64,000 nt of DNA. It comes from Sinohyriopsis cumingii (taxonomy: Eukaryota > Mollusca > Bivalvia > Unionida > Unionidae). Below, piece after piece: positions 24,739 through 36,772 of this stretch (positions within the stretch are counted from its first letter, which is position 1; each line of letters opens with the position of its first letter). The notes under the pieces are model-generated. The model was not told the DNA's origin. It made no database searches and saw only the letters and a program-made list of their open reading frames with translations. The DNA lies in the NCBI GenBank assembly GCA_028554795.2, contig CM068824.1:162930130-162994129 (forward strand). Direction: 5' to 3'. The position numbers were made by a program, and so were the translations under genes.

Positions 24739-25427
24739 CATTATGGCCTCCTTATAGCGGCGGTGTCACTATAGCAATGCAGTGTTACATTGCGAATACG
24801 TGCGAAGAAGTACTGGGATCGAACTGGAAAAAGGAAGTCTAAGCCTGCGACACAGCAATTATTTATTAAAATTAAACAACACTACACTAGATATAGAAGA
24901 AAAATTACACACAAATCATTTAAAATATATAATAAGAGTTTTTTTTATTAGAGCTAACCAACTTCACACAATTCTCTAAATTCTGCATTTTAGAATTAAA
25001 TGCCAAATAAATTACCAATAATGGAAAAATGCTTAAAATTAAATATTACAAACTAATACCAAAGCTTTTTTCAATCAAGGTATTGTATTAAATGTTCATT
25101 CTAAAAACTAAAATATTGCTTCCTTTAATTTCAAAGGAATTTTGTTTCTAAGTAAATTATTTTGTATCATGAAGTTGGTAGCAAAACATTTCTACAAAAA
25201 AAAAATTAATATTATAAATTAACACAATTTCTAAGCAAATATAAACAATCCGAGAGACAATATATTTAAAAATCATATTGTATAATAATATCAACATGTT
25301 ACAAGTTCTTTAGAGGTAGGTGGAATAATGTCTAAATATGTTATATCTCAATGCATTAGACACCTAAGAAAAATCTCTAACTAAAACGAATTACATTCTT
25401 CTTGCCTGAAAGAAATACGAAGCCAGA

Positions 25428-25667
25428 GATCTAAGTCTGCGGTACAGCAATTCTTGACGAAGCTGTGAGAGCAGGCACATATATAGTGGTCCCTATTCTG
25501 GGAGATTTTAATTTTGCCCATAATAGGGCATAACTTTACAACCCTCAGCCTCATTTACGTATCTTTGGAACATGCACAACCCTCATGATTCAAGAAGCAG
25601 GAAGCCCTTTTTCTGTTCTAGCGATACTTTGCTTCGTCAAAAATTGCTTCAGCCCGCATCTTAGATC
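25428..25667. mobile_element. MITE-like element with ~36-bp terminal inverted repeats
   Basis: The left end at 25428-25463 (gatctaagtctgcggtacag, then caattcttgacgaagc) pairs with the reverse complement of 25631-25667 (gcttcgtcaaaaattgcttc onward to ttagatc) with a few mismatches. A further left-end-like sequence at about 24834-24862 (tctaagcctgcgacacagca) suggests a longer ~830-bp parent or a tandem partner. No coding capacity. No clean target duplication was seen. Confidence 0.55.
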
Positions 25668-25713
25668 CTAATCTAGTTTTAGTGATGTCTGAAAATTGCC
25701 GCCGTGAGAAATC

Positions 25714-25850
25714 CTCTCCTGAAGATTTGTTTTACAAGATACAGTGAATGATAACCTCTACTGAAGATTTGTTTTACAAGACACAACTGGTGTTTTACAA
25801 TGATGCTGGCGTAAAGCCTCTTCTGAGATTTGTTTTACAAGATCCAGCTG
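25714..25850. repeat. short tandem motif gaagatttgttttacaagat, three copies
   Basis: Three diverged copies of the motif occur at about 25720, 25762 and 25824, spaced 42-62 bp. They give a short spurious ORF. The segment belongs to the part of copy A that is absent from copy B. Confidence 0.6.
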
Positions 25851-26849
25851 TAACACTGATAGACTTTATTAAAGGCACCACAGTAGAATCACATAATACA
25901 AAAATTCTAACAATGATCATCTTTGTTAAAATTATATGAATTTAAATTGTAATTCCAAATCATACTTTCTAAAAATTCCTAATTTTTTTTTACATCGTAA
26001 CAATATAAATTATAGTAAAAGATTGCTTCACCCTAAAATTAATGGGTGGAGTAGACCCTGAAATCGAGCACACTGAGCAGGGTTTTGGCATTTCCAGCAT
26101 CTTATCCGTATCGCAATGCTGATTTCAGGCCTTTATAATTAATTGTTGGAGTTACGAAGAAATGTACAAAGTTCATGAACACTTGGCTCTTTCCACTCTT
26201 GCTACCGCTTGAATCGCATGAAAAACATTTCGGACGACTTGTTTATTTTGCAAATTAGTTAATAATTGCTTCATAATCTTCGTGTCATTTGGCATTAGTA
26301 GTAGCCACAATAGATTTTCCTACCTAACTCTTCGATCATGTAGTTTGATAAGAACTCTTCCATATTTACTCTTGGGTCGGACATTCCATTATTTTACAAG
26401 CAATGGATATTTTCATCCAACATTCAACCTTGTTTCGCTAATTGCACTAGTTTGCATGTCTGAAGAAATAAAAATAATGCAATTTTCTTTCTCCTTTCTT
26501 ATAGCCTATCCGTTGATACCTGCTATATCTCTAAACAGAGCCCTTCGTTGGTGCTGTTTTTTTTTATTATGGCTCTTTCAAGGTGATCTTTAAATATTGC
26601 CTATTATTATCGAGTTTCTTTTGCTAAATAACTTTCATTTAAGTTTAAAATGTGATTGTATATAACAGCTTTGACAATTTCACTCAACGCCTTGGTCTCA
26701 GTCTAAAATGGTCTCGGAGGCAGAGGAAACTATAGAATGTGATCATTCAGCAATATGTGACCACATGCACGCACATATCTACAAAGGAGATCGATCCTGA
26801 TATCGCAGAGATGCGATGTTAGTGTGTGGTAGTGGTATTCGCTACATCT

Positions 26850-26942
26850 TCTTTTTGTCCTCTACTCTTCTGACTACTTTCCTCATGGCTGGTATCTCTT
26901 TTTGTCGTCTACTCTCCTGTATATTTCTCTCACGGCTGTTGT
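26850..26942 (+). repeat. 47-bp minisatellite, two units (unexpanded state)
   Basis: Two units of the ctctttttgtcctctactct... type end in ggctggtat and ggctgttgt, flanked by the same sequences as the arrays in copy B. This gives the short state of the locus. Confidence 0.85.
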
Positions 26943-28268
26943 TTAAAAAGATGTCCTTTTGTAGATGAGAGTTCAAACTAGCTCCATCTTTTTTAAGTAC
27001 CCCACCACTTGCCTTTCCTGTTTCAGTTTTGCTTTAGCATTGGTCTCCATGCACTTTTTGTGAGGAAAATAATCACACTGCATCTTGTCCTTTTAATTGA
27101 ATTTTACTTTGATCCCTCTTAAATCGGTTTTCAGTACCAAAGTTCCTGAGTATTAGAGGAATTTAATAATCTGTATATTTGTTTAGGAGGTCATCCATTT
27201 ATTTATTGGAGAAACATACAGGGCATAAAGAAAATCACATAGATGGGAAAACAAATATTTAATTCATTACAACATATTAATATACTGCCGGTCTCGTATG
27301 CTTTGAATCGTATCAGACTGGTACTGTATGTTCTTACTGATTTAAGGTGCACAATGTTGATAAAATACTGCATGCATGCCAAAACATTTCCACTCAATTT
27401 CGTTAGCCATTGACATGCCGAAATCACATTATAATTATACACGTATTCCTTATTTTTCATGGTTGTGTCTCTAAGGATAATAAACAAAATCTGTTTGCGT
27501 TCTCCTGGTGATAAAACAGGCATCTCCTTGATGTTTAATGTGGTGAATTTCTTGTATGTATACAAAATAGTATCATGCGGGCGAAAATATACACAGGCAG
27601 TAACATGGTCAACGTGTGTTTGGTGAATTATTGATTATTAGGTACAGATGTCAGGCTACTAGTATATAGCTGGCACTTTTTTCTGTCATCATAATCAAGA
27701 AAACGAGGTTCATTATCGATAACAGCGTTTTATGTGGGATCACACAATGGAATAAGACACTTTGAGGTAGAAAGACTAAACTTTTGAAAACGGAAAGCAA
27801 AATTGCATGTATGATAGTGTTTCCAATTATCATCTGTTGTTTGTATTGGATTAGCGAAAAGAGATAGTTTTTGCAAATGAAAACATGAGACTATATTTCC
27901 AAATTTGAGTAAGCAAAACCTAGAGTAAATATTTTATGTTCAGGAACAAACTAACAGAAACAAACATCAGACTGCGTATCCACCTGCTACAACAGCTTGT
28001 GAGATAAGTTATTCAAACGTTATTTTGTACGATCTCCTAAGAACACGATCAAAGCTATGACAAAATGCATCCATTCAAGCTCACGAGGTGAGTTTAAAAA
28101 AAAGACACCCCTTAGTTGTCAGGGTATTCACAACTTGATTTCTTTCTAAAATAAACTGTTTATCATATTCATTATCACTATTTTGTAGATACCGTTGATT
28201 GTGGAAAATTCGTCGACTTTGTCAAACTCGTTGAAGGGGGGGGGGTGTAATTGCACCTGTACCGTTTT

Positions 28269-31200
28269 AAATAATAATAATAATGAGGACTTTGTATAGC
28301 GCCTAATCTTTAGAAGCTCAAAGCGCATTACAACATTAGACAATAATGATAACAACAAAAAACACCCCCCCAAAAAACCCACATATATAATGATATTATT
28401 ACAGAAAACAAACACTATGGAATTAAAAAACATAAAAACATGCTGTAAATATTTAAGGTATGGAACATTATTAGATCTTTAAGTTTGTTCTTGCAGTCGA
28501 AATAAGTGAGTTTTAAGAGCACTCTTGAATGTGATCACTGTGTCTTTGTGTCTATGTTCAGTGGGCAATTCATTCCACGCTGCTGGGCCATGGTATGCAA
28601 AAAGAACGTTGTCCATATGACTTCGTTTTCGTAGTTGGAATAATGAGTATACGATTGTCAGAAGAGGAGCGTAAGTGTCTTGCTGGTGTATACTCATGGG
28701 TGAGGTCGGATAGGTATGTTGGACTAGAGTCTGACACTGAAACGTCGCACAGAGAACAAAGTTTGTGTTTGATTCTGGATCGAATGGATAGCCAGTGTAG
28801 CGTACAGAACAGCGGGGAGGTGTGCTCTGATCGTGGTACTCTAAGTATGATCCGAGCAGCTGTGTTTAGAACTTTATGAAGTTTCTGAAGTAGATATTGA
28901 GATGAACCAGACATAATTGATTTACAATAGTCCAGTCTTGAAAGTACTAATGAACATACAAGTGTACAAGTGTTTTAGTGGCATCAACTGAAAGATATTT
29001 GCGAATGGAGCTGATGCGTCTCAGCTCAAGATATGCAGCCTTGCATATGTTCATGACATGTTGGTGCAACGTGAGAGTACTGTCCAGAGTGACACCTAGG
29101 TTTCGTACTGACTGTGTGAATTTAATGTTGGTGTTACTGATATTTATTGTTTGAGGTAAAGGATGTGAATGAGAAAGTCTTTGTGTTGTGATCAGAATGG
29201 CCTCAGTCTTATCATCATTCATCTGCAGCTTGTTACATGTCATCCATGATTTCAAATCAGAAATGCACCTCTCTACACCTTGGATGGTAGCATCAACTTT
29301 AGTTGGGTGGCTAGATTTGTGTATTTGGGTGTCGTCAGCGTACAGTTGGTGAGACACTGGATGCTGATCTATGACACTTGAGAGCGGCTGAGTGTATAGA
29401 ATGAAGAGAACAGGTCCAAGAATAGACCCCTGTGGAACATCACAACATAGATTAACTGGGCTGGAGTGTATTCCATTTGCAGACATAATTTGTGTCCTGT
29501 TGACCAAGTAGGACTTAAACCACAGTATGGCTGTATCATGAATGCCAAATACATGCTGGAGACGGTGAAGTAATATATCATGGTCTATTGTGTCCAATGC
29601 TGCAGACAAATCAAGGAGGGCGAGTGCTGTAATCTTTCCGCTATCCAAAGCAGAGAGAATGTCATTAACTACTTTTAGAAAAGTAGTTTCAGTACTGTGG
29701 CAAGGGCGATATGCAGATTGTACATTGCTAAAAGGACTGTTTGAATTCAGATGAGATACAAATTGGGATAGAACAACCATTTCTAAGATTTTTTTATATA
29801 AATGGGAGATTAGAAACTGTGCGGTAGTTCTTTAAATCGTTATGGTCGAGTGTTGGTTTCTTCAGCAGAGGCTTTACAATGGCGGTTTTGAAAACTGATG
29901 GGAATTCCCCGGATGAGAGAGAGAGGTATTAATAACATCAGTTAGTGAAGGAAATACTTGATCTAAGCACTCAAGCAGTAGTGATGTTGGAACTGGATCA
30001 AGTTTACATGACTTCGGTGCATTCTTCATCACAATTTTACGTACTAAATCCAAAGAGACAGGTTCAAATGCTGCTAATGGTTGCCGCTGAAATTGTGTAT
30101 CCCAACTGTATGGTGACGACGAGTCAATTGAAATTGTGTTGTCAAGCTTATCTCTAATGGTTTGTACTTTGTCACGGAAGAAATTTGGAAACAGGTCCGG
30201 AAGGTCGAGAAGGTAGTTGGAAGTGGTGTACATTTGTTCCTTGACATTAGCTTGTTAGTAATCTCGAAGAGCTCTTTGCAGCTGAAACTTTCCATGATCT
30301 TAGTAGTGTCGTGGGCTGATTTTGCTGCATGGACTATGTTTGTGACGTTCTTCTTAGCGGCTTCATATATTTGCTTATGAATAGTGAGTCTGGTGGAAAG
30401 CCAAAGCCTCTCAGCTTTACGGCGGTCTCTTTTAGCAGTGAGAAGCTGGTCCCTAACACTGATATACCATGTAGAACACTTTTGAATTGATACTCTGCAC
30501 TTGGTGGCTGGGGCATGTTTGTCGAGCACTGAACGCAGGCAGTTATCGAGTTGTTCTGTTGTAGGAGGTAGGCAAGTTGTTAGGTTTGCTTGGATGTCAT
30601 GCATTAGTTTGGTTCTATTTATCATACGGAGGTTTCTTTTAGTAGCAAATAAAGGTGGAAGATTAGGGACTGATATGTCAAGATGGCATATGATGCAGAG
30701 GTGATCTGATGCAAGTTCGTGGGATACCAGGGAGGAACGTAGAATATTATCACGAGGTCTATGAAGAATCCAGTCTAAAATGTGACCATGTTTATGGGTG
30801 GGTTGGTTAACTGACTGTTTGAGGTTGAAAACAGTAATGGCATCTAGGAGTTTTCATGTGTTTGAGTTTCCGGGACAGTCAACGTGAAAGTTGAAATCTC
30901 CAAGAATAATCAGGTTGCCACCTATCGAATTTCCATACTCCGGAGATTTGGAAACTGCTCCAAAAAGAGAGATTCATTCAGCTTGTTTTTTCCTACTAGG
31001 AGGAGGGCGGTATAGACAGAAAAAATGGACTGACCTTTGTTCCAGTGTAAGTGTGGTTTGACTAGCTCAAATGATGTGTGGTAGAAGATGAAAGTTGTTG
31101 TGTGGTTAAAACGTTTGATGATGGAGTTCTTTGTGATGACAGCAATTCCACCTCCGCGAGAGTGGCGGGGGAACGACTTGGTGGAGTAACCAGTGGGTGT

Positions 31201-31835
31201 TAGATCCGCGCACTTGGGCTCATCGCCTGATGTTTTTAGCCATGTTTCTGTCAGGAAAAAGACGTCGATATTCTGATTGTTAATAAAATTAACTATTTCT
31301 GTGCGCTTTTCCGATGGTCCTACTGATTGGGCATTGAATAATGCAATACGCAGAGGTATCTCTTGGATAGTTGACACAAAGGTTGACGATTTAATAGGGC
31401 TTTGAAAAGGTTATCTAAATTAGCGTCGAAGTTTTAAATTGTTGAGCCGGAAAGGGCATAAGGGAGATGAATGTAATCCCAGTTCGTAGTCTAGCGCACA
31501 ATGTAGTGTGGAGAGCCAAGGAGTGGTCATTTAAAGCAATTAATGCGGGTCCATCATAGCACAAACGGGTTGACTGGCGAGTATCACGTGATGGCGGTTT
31601 GTTCAACAACAAAAAAAAATTGTAGCAGTGGAGCAAGACAGCTGAGGAAAAGTATAATTATTCTCGTTTCCAAAACAAGGAGATGAAGAAACACATACGA
31701 ACTGAACAGCCAATGCATGATGAACACAATAACGTAGACGAAGACAGGCAACAAGCACATATATCATGAAAAACGGCACAAAATCAGAACAGCTGCTTCA
31801 AGCCGGTTAAGCTATAGCGACCATCTTGTACATAA
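28269..31835 (-). mobile_element. L2/CR1-like non-LTR retrotransposon, near full length, broken
   Basis: Minus orientation. A 5' untranslated part (about 31835-31378) precedes an endonuclease and reverse-transcriptase reading frame split by frameshifts. The 3' end reads gcgctatacaaagtcctcat and then an (ATT)n tail at 28269. Tails of this kind and an APE-type endonuclease joined to a YADD reverse transcriptase are typical of the CR1/L2 group in the Jockey superfamily; the exact clade was not tested. A second, 5'-truncated copy lies at 46027-48182. No convincing target duplication. It sits exactly at the right edge of segmental duplication copy A. Confidence 0.85.
28479..31377 (-). pseudogene. 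endonuclease / reverse-transcriptase polyprotein of the LINE, frameshifted
   Basis: Reading the minus strand from ATG 31377, FNAQSVGPSEKR and FFLTETWLK open the APE-type endonuclease. GDFN (30890-30901) and SDH (30701-30709) are later catalytic motifs in other frames. A linker with YEAAKKNVTNIVHAAKSAHD follows. Then comes the reverse transcriptase: ALLDLSAALDTIDHDILL, PQGSILGPVLFILY, and YADD (29331-29342), followed by the thumb (RNLGVTLDSTLTLHQHV) and a C-terminal domain with HGPAAWNELP near 28600. The longest intact piece is 28947-29780. At least four frame changes or stops break it. Ala replaces the usual Phe in the AAFDTIDH motif. Confidence 0.85.
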
Positions 31836-32000
31836 CATCTTGTACATAAATAAAATATCACATTTGCGTAAACCTGTTTCGTTGAGCCTAGGTCAGATCG
31901 AGAAGATCTCAAACGTGATGCAAACAAATCCCCACCCGAGTTAATTTTAAACTCGCCCGAGACAAGTTATCAGGGACCACGACACTGATATTAACACTGA

Positions 32001-32324
32001 AGCAGACGCAACCGTTGGAAATTGCTTAACATTAATCCGGAAAATTTGTCAGTGGACGGGTTAGCCGCGATGAAATATGACGGTGGAATATTTCCATTTC
32101 TTGCAGCCATTCCAGCGCTTTAAGCAGGTGCTGCTCCAGCGCTTGCAAAAGCGGCTGCCTTATGGGCTTGTGGAACTGCATTCGGAATGGCGTTGAAAAA
32201 GGTCGTCGGAAATCACATACGCATAAAAATGAAAAGGTCTTCGATTATTCAGGAGTGGAAATCAGAGATTCCTGGAATTGGTCTTCAGTATGGCCTCGCT
32301 CTTGACTTGTCCATTGACCAATTT
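32001..32324 (+). pseudogene. hydrophobic Gly/Ala-rich minor-virion-like protein, one in-frame stop
   Basis: The frame is open from 32001 to 32324 except for TAA at 32121-32123. ATG 32070 begins MKYDGGIFPFLAAIPAL; after the stop comes AGAAPALAKAAALWACG, then a basic end (HIRIKMKR). A short GG-plus-hydrophobic segment followed by an Ala-rich helix and basic tail is the pattern of small pX/pVI-like proteins of Polintons and adintoviruses. These proteins are fast-evolving, so the assignment leans on the protease next door, whose start overlaps this frame. Confidence 0.5.
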
Positions 32325-32667
32325 TGATTTATTAGCAATGACAAAGGCAGTCAAACAAGTTCGATGTGTCTTTATGCGGAATGAACTCGGAGCCATGATT
32401 TCCCGCACAAGGGAAACCGGCATCGTTAACCTGGATTCATGATCAGGACCTTCGACAAATACGTGTTGCCACGCAATCATCTTTTATATTTTGACGTATG
32501 AACTTGCGCCAACACATGAAGTTGCTTATTATTTAACCGGAGGCGCTATTGCCCGTTTTCTATCGATGTTTTATTATACTATTGTGATGCAAAATCGACT
32601 GATGGCCCTATGTGATCATCTTGTTGTTGAAACATTGCATGCACTCGCGAGAAGCAAAGCTTCATGA
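32290..32667 (+). pseudogene. adenain-like cysteine protease remnant (Polinton type)
   Basis: ATG 32290 opens a frame of 126 codons with one internal TGA at 32440. It contains LTNFDLLAM, then VFMRNELG and ETGIVNLDS, all landmarks I recall from adenain-family proteases of Polintons and adintoviruses. The expected histidine block (GTHW type) is not readable in frame. The acidic YFD block appears at 32487-32495 in a different frame, which implies compensating indels. The nucleophile region LCDHLVVETLHAL keeps its cysteine codon at 32611-32613. The enzyme would mature virion proteins. This copy cannot make an active protein. Confidence 0.6.
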
Positions 32668-32725
32668 ATCCAACCGTGCAAAAACTTAGTAATTTTGCAT
32701 TGAAATAAGTTTAATATTGTACAAA

Positions 32726-33110
32726 ATGCCTAATGATATTTACGGACGCTCAAGCGCTGGACGACGCGGTGTTGTCATGGATCTGATAAGGTATGCTACC
32801 AAAACGGGTTTGACTGAGTTTATCAGTGGGTTATTGTTGATGTCGACCGAAGCGAGCACGTGATTTTCCAGGATCAAACTGGGAAAGTGAAAGCGTCTAA
32901 TGTTGACGTTCAATACATTGTTCTGGGGTTGAGAGGCGCTGTTGCAAACAATTTTGCCGTGATTAGTGAAGCCTGAGGAATCAAAGACTCTAGTAGATCT
33001 TTCTACGTTTATCAAAGATTATGTTGACGATCCTACAACAAAACAATACGTGGATAAACAAATTTTAAACGTGCCCCTACGAACACGTGTATTAGTTTGA
33101 TCAATAAAAT
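32726..33110 (+). pseudogene. unidentified Polinton-associated reading frame, broken
   Basis: ATG 32726 opens 45 codons beginning MPNDIYGRSSAGRRGVV and stops at 32861. Further pieces follow in other frames: KVKASNVDVQYIVLG to a stop near 32973, and KDYVDDPTTKQYVDKQI to a stop near 33100. The opening resembles the start of fibre- or collagen-like proteins found in some invertebrate Polintons, but this is a weak recollection. Position and strand agree with the protease upstream. Confidence 0.35.
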
Positions 33111-34153
33111 ACATAGGACTGTTTAACAATGAAGGAGAGAAAAACATAAAGGTAAAATAATATGTCACATTGTTTTTGCTGATATGGATGGCTCTGATAA
33201 ACATAAACCTCACATCTTAACAGTGCGCGAGTCTTGGTGGTATTTATTTATCATATCCAGTTATTATAGGGGGAGGGGGCAATTTACAATATTAATCAGC
33301 ATAGTGAGCGAGTAGTAACGAACCCGACACAGGTCTTTCAGAATTTTTCATATACACGGTAGCAATATCATTGAGATGAAATTCGTTTGGAAGATTCCAC
33401 ATCTTTCCATTCGGGTACATAACCATATTTAGTGTTTGTGTTTAAGATTAGATTTATCACTGCATATAAGTTAATGGATTCTGATCGCGGTGATGAAGTT
33501 GCGGGATTTGCCAATGGGGTGTTAGACAAACTGATAGCAGGATGAAAACATTCATGGTGGTTTTGTCAACAAATATCTGCTTGACAACTATAGCATTTAC
33601 AGAATTCGTATACACTAAAATATAATCTTGCTAAGAGTCAAATATATGTATCGATAGCTGAGACCACTCTAATGTACCTATTTCAACTCGAGGCCAGATT
33701 GGATTGACAGCATTAGCTCGTGAAAATGACCGCTCATTGAATTCTCTACCAATTACGAAAACAGTCCTGGATTGTTTCTACAATGACGAAGTGAAATTCA
33801 CCTCTGCATCCACCCCATTTACTTTAATAACTTGCACCAGCATTGGCTTAACTGAGAAAAGAATGATCTCGACTGATATTTAACAAGGATGCATATGTCC
33901 GTGTAACAGCTTTGGGACGATTACGAGAATGATCGTTTCAGACATTGTAATCTGTATATTTTTTAATGAAAAGTGTACTAAATCCTCAGAACGCACAATT
34001 GCCGGAAATTTAAATGTTTCCCAAGAAAAAATATTCTATTATTGGATGACATTTGAACCATTAAAAAGGGTAATTGGTTAGAAGTATTGCATGTGATCAA
34101 GGTTAGCGTATCGAGCAAATGTATTACACAATTACATTATTAATAGAACTATG

Positions 34154-34583
34154 ATGGACCCTCAATGGTACCGACAAGAAAAATAATCGAAGCGGAACTG
34201 GAACTGCAACATGAAATCACGAAGAGAACCTCACTACTTGTAAAATGTAAAGATGCTTGTCTTGTCGCTAATGCAGTTTGTGTAATCTCCGCAGGAGCAT
34301 TTGTTGGTTTGGGTGTGGCTGGAATCACGGCAACATCAACCATAATAAATGTGCCAGTCGGAATTGTTCTTGGGGCTATATCAATAATAACAGGTGTTGC
34401 GGGTGGTGCTGGTAAAATAATTTCGATATGATTACATTTACGAGTACTATTCAGAACTGCTTGCAGGGCATAAACACGATTAGTAAAATGTACATGTTGG
34501 CTCTCGAGGATAAAATAATTAGCATGGCAGAGTTCGAGACTATGTTGGTGGAAATTGAAAATCACCGACAACTCCAAGCATAG
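34154..34583 (+). pseudogene. Polinton-associated helical hairpin protein, frameshifted
   Basis: ATG 34154 opens 92 codons: a charged N-terminal helix (KIIEAELELQHEITKRTSLL), a Cys/Ala segment and a long Gly/Val/Ile-rich hydrophobic hairpin, stopping after 34428. A second frame, 34467-34583, then encodes NTISKMYMLALEDKI and ISMAEFETMLVEIEN, ending at TAG. I recall the same order in proteins encoded near proteases in mollusc and cnidarian Polintons: coiled coil, hydrophobic hairpin, then a helical tail with LEDG.IS..EF. A frameshift between 34431 and 34467 breaks this copy. The 142-codon antisense frame over it is a shadow. Confidence 0.5.
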
Positions 34584-34599
34584 ATAAGGAACGGCGAAG

Positions 34600-35324
34600 T
34601 GGATTTACAGATAATAACGGTCGACTAATTTGCTTTTAAAGCAAAAGAGATAGATGCCCCCCCCCCAAAAAAAAAAATAATAATCAAGCAGACCTTTGAC
34701 CGCAAACTATTGAGGAAATACAGATCTACAACTTATAACTAACATTATTAAGACCCTCGAATAAGATAGTCTACCAACTATGAGTTAGGATATAGGCATC
34801 AACATCCAGTGACATATAAATGAAAGTAGTAAATATCAATAGAATATATCAGAAACGTTTTTTTTTTGTCGACTCCTGATACTTTCAGATATTTTAGCAT
34901 TATCCGCACACTTTTGTAATAAGACTCATAGAGCATAATCTAAAAGATATGGAGAAAAGGCAAACAGATGACAGAAGAGTAAACGAAATGCAGATTGCAT
35001 AAGATGTCACTGTACATTGTACTATTTCCATTAATATTACGCGGGCGTTGATTCAAAATGTGATTATAATTGTCTTTGCAAGTAGTAGTTTTATAGGCGG
35101 TTTTCCATGTAACTGTTCATTTATTTTATATGGGCCATTGCATCTGTTTTGTATGACTCTGGGCATTGTTTGACCACTTCATTTTCGTGGATTATTAAAA
35201 TCCAAAGGTTCCACATAGTATGTGTCTTTTATGTAATTATGAATAAAAGTCATGGGGGAAGGCCGTGATACATACAAAATTTAAAATTACAAAGCCACCA
35301 TTATTTCTCTACTCTCTCGGATCC
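34600..35324. other. gene-free stretch between Polinton relic and duplication copy B
   Basis: A C-run followed by an A-run at about 34658-34678; otherwise AT-rich DNA with no recognised feature. Confidence 0.4.
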
Positions 35325-35516
35325 CATCAATGTAAAATTATCGTGCATTGAGAAGGAGTGACTGATCCATAAGCGAGGACAGAATGATCTCTTTCTCACT
35401 TTCGATTTGCGAGTTTCACCGCCAATAAATGTGTATGGAAGTCGTCGAGAAATTCGAATCCTTACATCACGTGGACATAATAAGCGACAGAAAACAAACA
35501 TAAACAAACTTGCATT

Positions 35517-35518
<2 letters not shown>

Positions 35519-35552
<34 letters not shown>

Positions 35553-35838
35553 AATTTGATATAAATCGTAGCTTATGTTATCTTACACGTGTAGGGCAAC
35601 TTGTAAATTGCTTTGGTTCTACGTTCGATTGTTTGTTGCTTTTTAGTTTGTATGTTTAAATCCATTCTCAGCTAACGATAGGCTATACATGGCAGCCAGT
35701 TTATTTGGTGGAGGAAAACCGAGGAAGAACCACTGACCCACGGAAGCTACAGGTAAGCTTTCTCACACATTCACATTCGTCGAACGCCTTAGATCACTCG
35801 GCCACCAGGGTCCCCAGTTCTACCTTTGAGTTGTAAAT

Positions 35839-35886
<48 letters not shown>
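35519..35886. repeat. two (GT)n microsatellites flanking a decayed family B SINE
   Basis: (GT)n runs at 35519-35549 and 35842-35886. Between them 35665-35817 is a minus-strand family B SINE remnant (gataggctatacatggcagc, agaaccactgacccacgg and a decayed tRNA head). Copy A has the matching (GT)n run at about 24095-24124 and the matching SINE remnant. Confidence 0.85.
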
Positions 35887-35890
<4 letters not shown>

Positions 35891-36772
35891 ACAGTGATTC
35901 TTTAAATGGAAGTCATAATTGACCAAATTTGGAGATTTTGCTGCGAGTGATATAAACTATGTTAAAAGATTGCGTTATCATAAATTGGTGGATGGGTTAG
36001 TGCAGACCTTGAAATCTATTACATTTAACAGGGTTTTGGCATTTCTAACACCTGTGTGTATCGCAATTCCGATTTCAGCAAGTTCAGACTCGAGACTAAC
36101 GTAACATGGTGTTGACAACATTGCCAAGCTATTATATGTTTTTGTTTTTGTTTGTATAAGCTTTAATTTAAAAAACCCAGACATACAAGTCATAATACAC
36201 GGTTTTCAAGGAGAGGTCTACAGCATAGAAAGCCTGAATACGACCCGTCAGATATGTATTTCTATTTGTTCTGTTGTTCTCTCATTATCTGCAACACAGC
36301 TTTGATTAAGTGTTTTGTGGTGTTTTTTTTTATATAATAAAATATTCAATGCACAGACGAAGGAAAACGGCGTTATGAAACTAGTGTCTGGCAAAATATG
36401 TTTTTTTTTAATAATTAAATGAAACATTAATACTTTGTGTACTTGTTAGCCACGTAAATGACATAAATATTGCCATATCAGAACTCAGCGGGTCTTCAAG
36501 CGAAGCCTATAGATGTGATTTAGACAAAAATTGTTCGGGTGGTGGAGGTTAGAGAGCGACGTTTAACATCTTGGAAAATAATTTTGAAACTTGCGTTTTT
36601 TTTATGTTCTTAACCATAGTGTGCAAATCTCTATTAATACACGCACAACCTTGCGCATGATGACATTAAGACATTTTGATGCACCGAAACACTAAAACAC
36701 AGAAAACGGCACTGACCTCCTCATTTCCAGTAAAACAGCTTGCACAGTGACCTTTCCATTTTGAGTAAATGT

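Larger units (their letters stand above)
23840..28210 (+). repeat. segmental duplication, copy A
   Basis: A collinear, diverged match to copy B (35325-41125). Anchors include 23875/35342 (tgtgcatcgagaagg-like), 24125/35550 (ttgatataaatcgtag), 26075/36025 (agggttttggcattt), 26430/37775 (aaccttgtttcgct), 26690/38070 (caatttcactc), 26760/38150 (tgtgaccacatgcac), 27220/39795 (aagaaaatcacatagatggg), 27340/39900 (tttaaggtgcacaa) and 28185/41110 (ttttgtagataccgtt). Copy A carries about 1.3 kb not in B (24740-25990, including a MITE). Copy B carries a SINE insertion and an expanded minisatellite. The match stops just before the LINE at 28269. Confidence 0.8.
31998..34583 (+). mobile_element. decayed Polinton/adintovirus-like gene cluster
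   Basis: Four small gene remnants lie in one direction: a Gly/Ala-rich hydrophobic minor-virion-like protein (32001-32324), an adenain-like cysteine protease (32290-32667), a short protein starting MPNDIYGRSSAGRRGVV (32726) and a helical membrane-hairpin protein (34154-34583). Between 33330 and 34130 only short, frame-hopping pieces remain. Genes of these types occur together in Maverick/Polinton elements and the related adintoviruses. No polymerase B, integrase, FtsK-type ATPase or major capsid could be read and no terminal inverted repeats were found, so this is a partial, inactive relic. The call is inferred from motifs, mainly the protease. Confidence 0.6.

Noticed and set aside
34149..34577. 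142-codon minus-strand ORF
   Set aside because: A shadow of the + strand hairpin protein, which carries the recognisable features.
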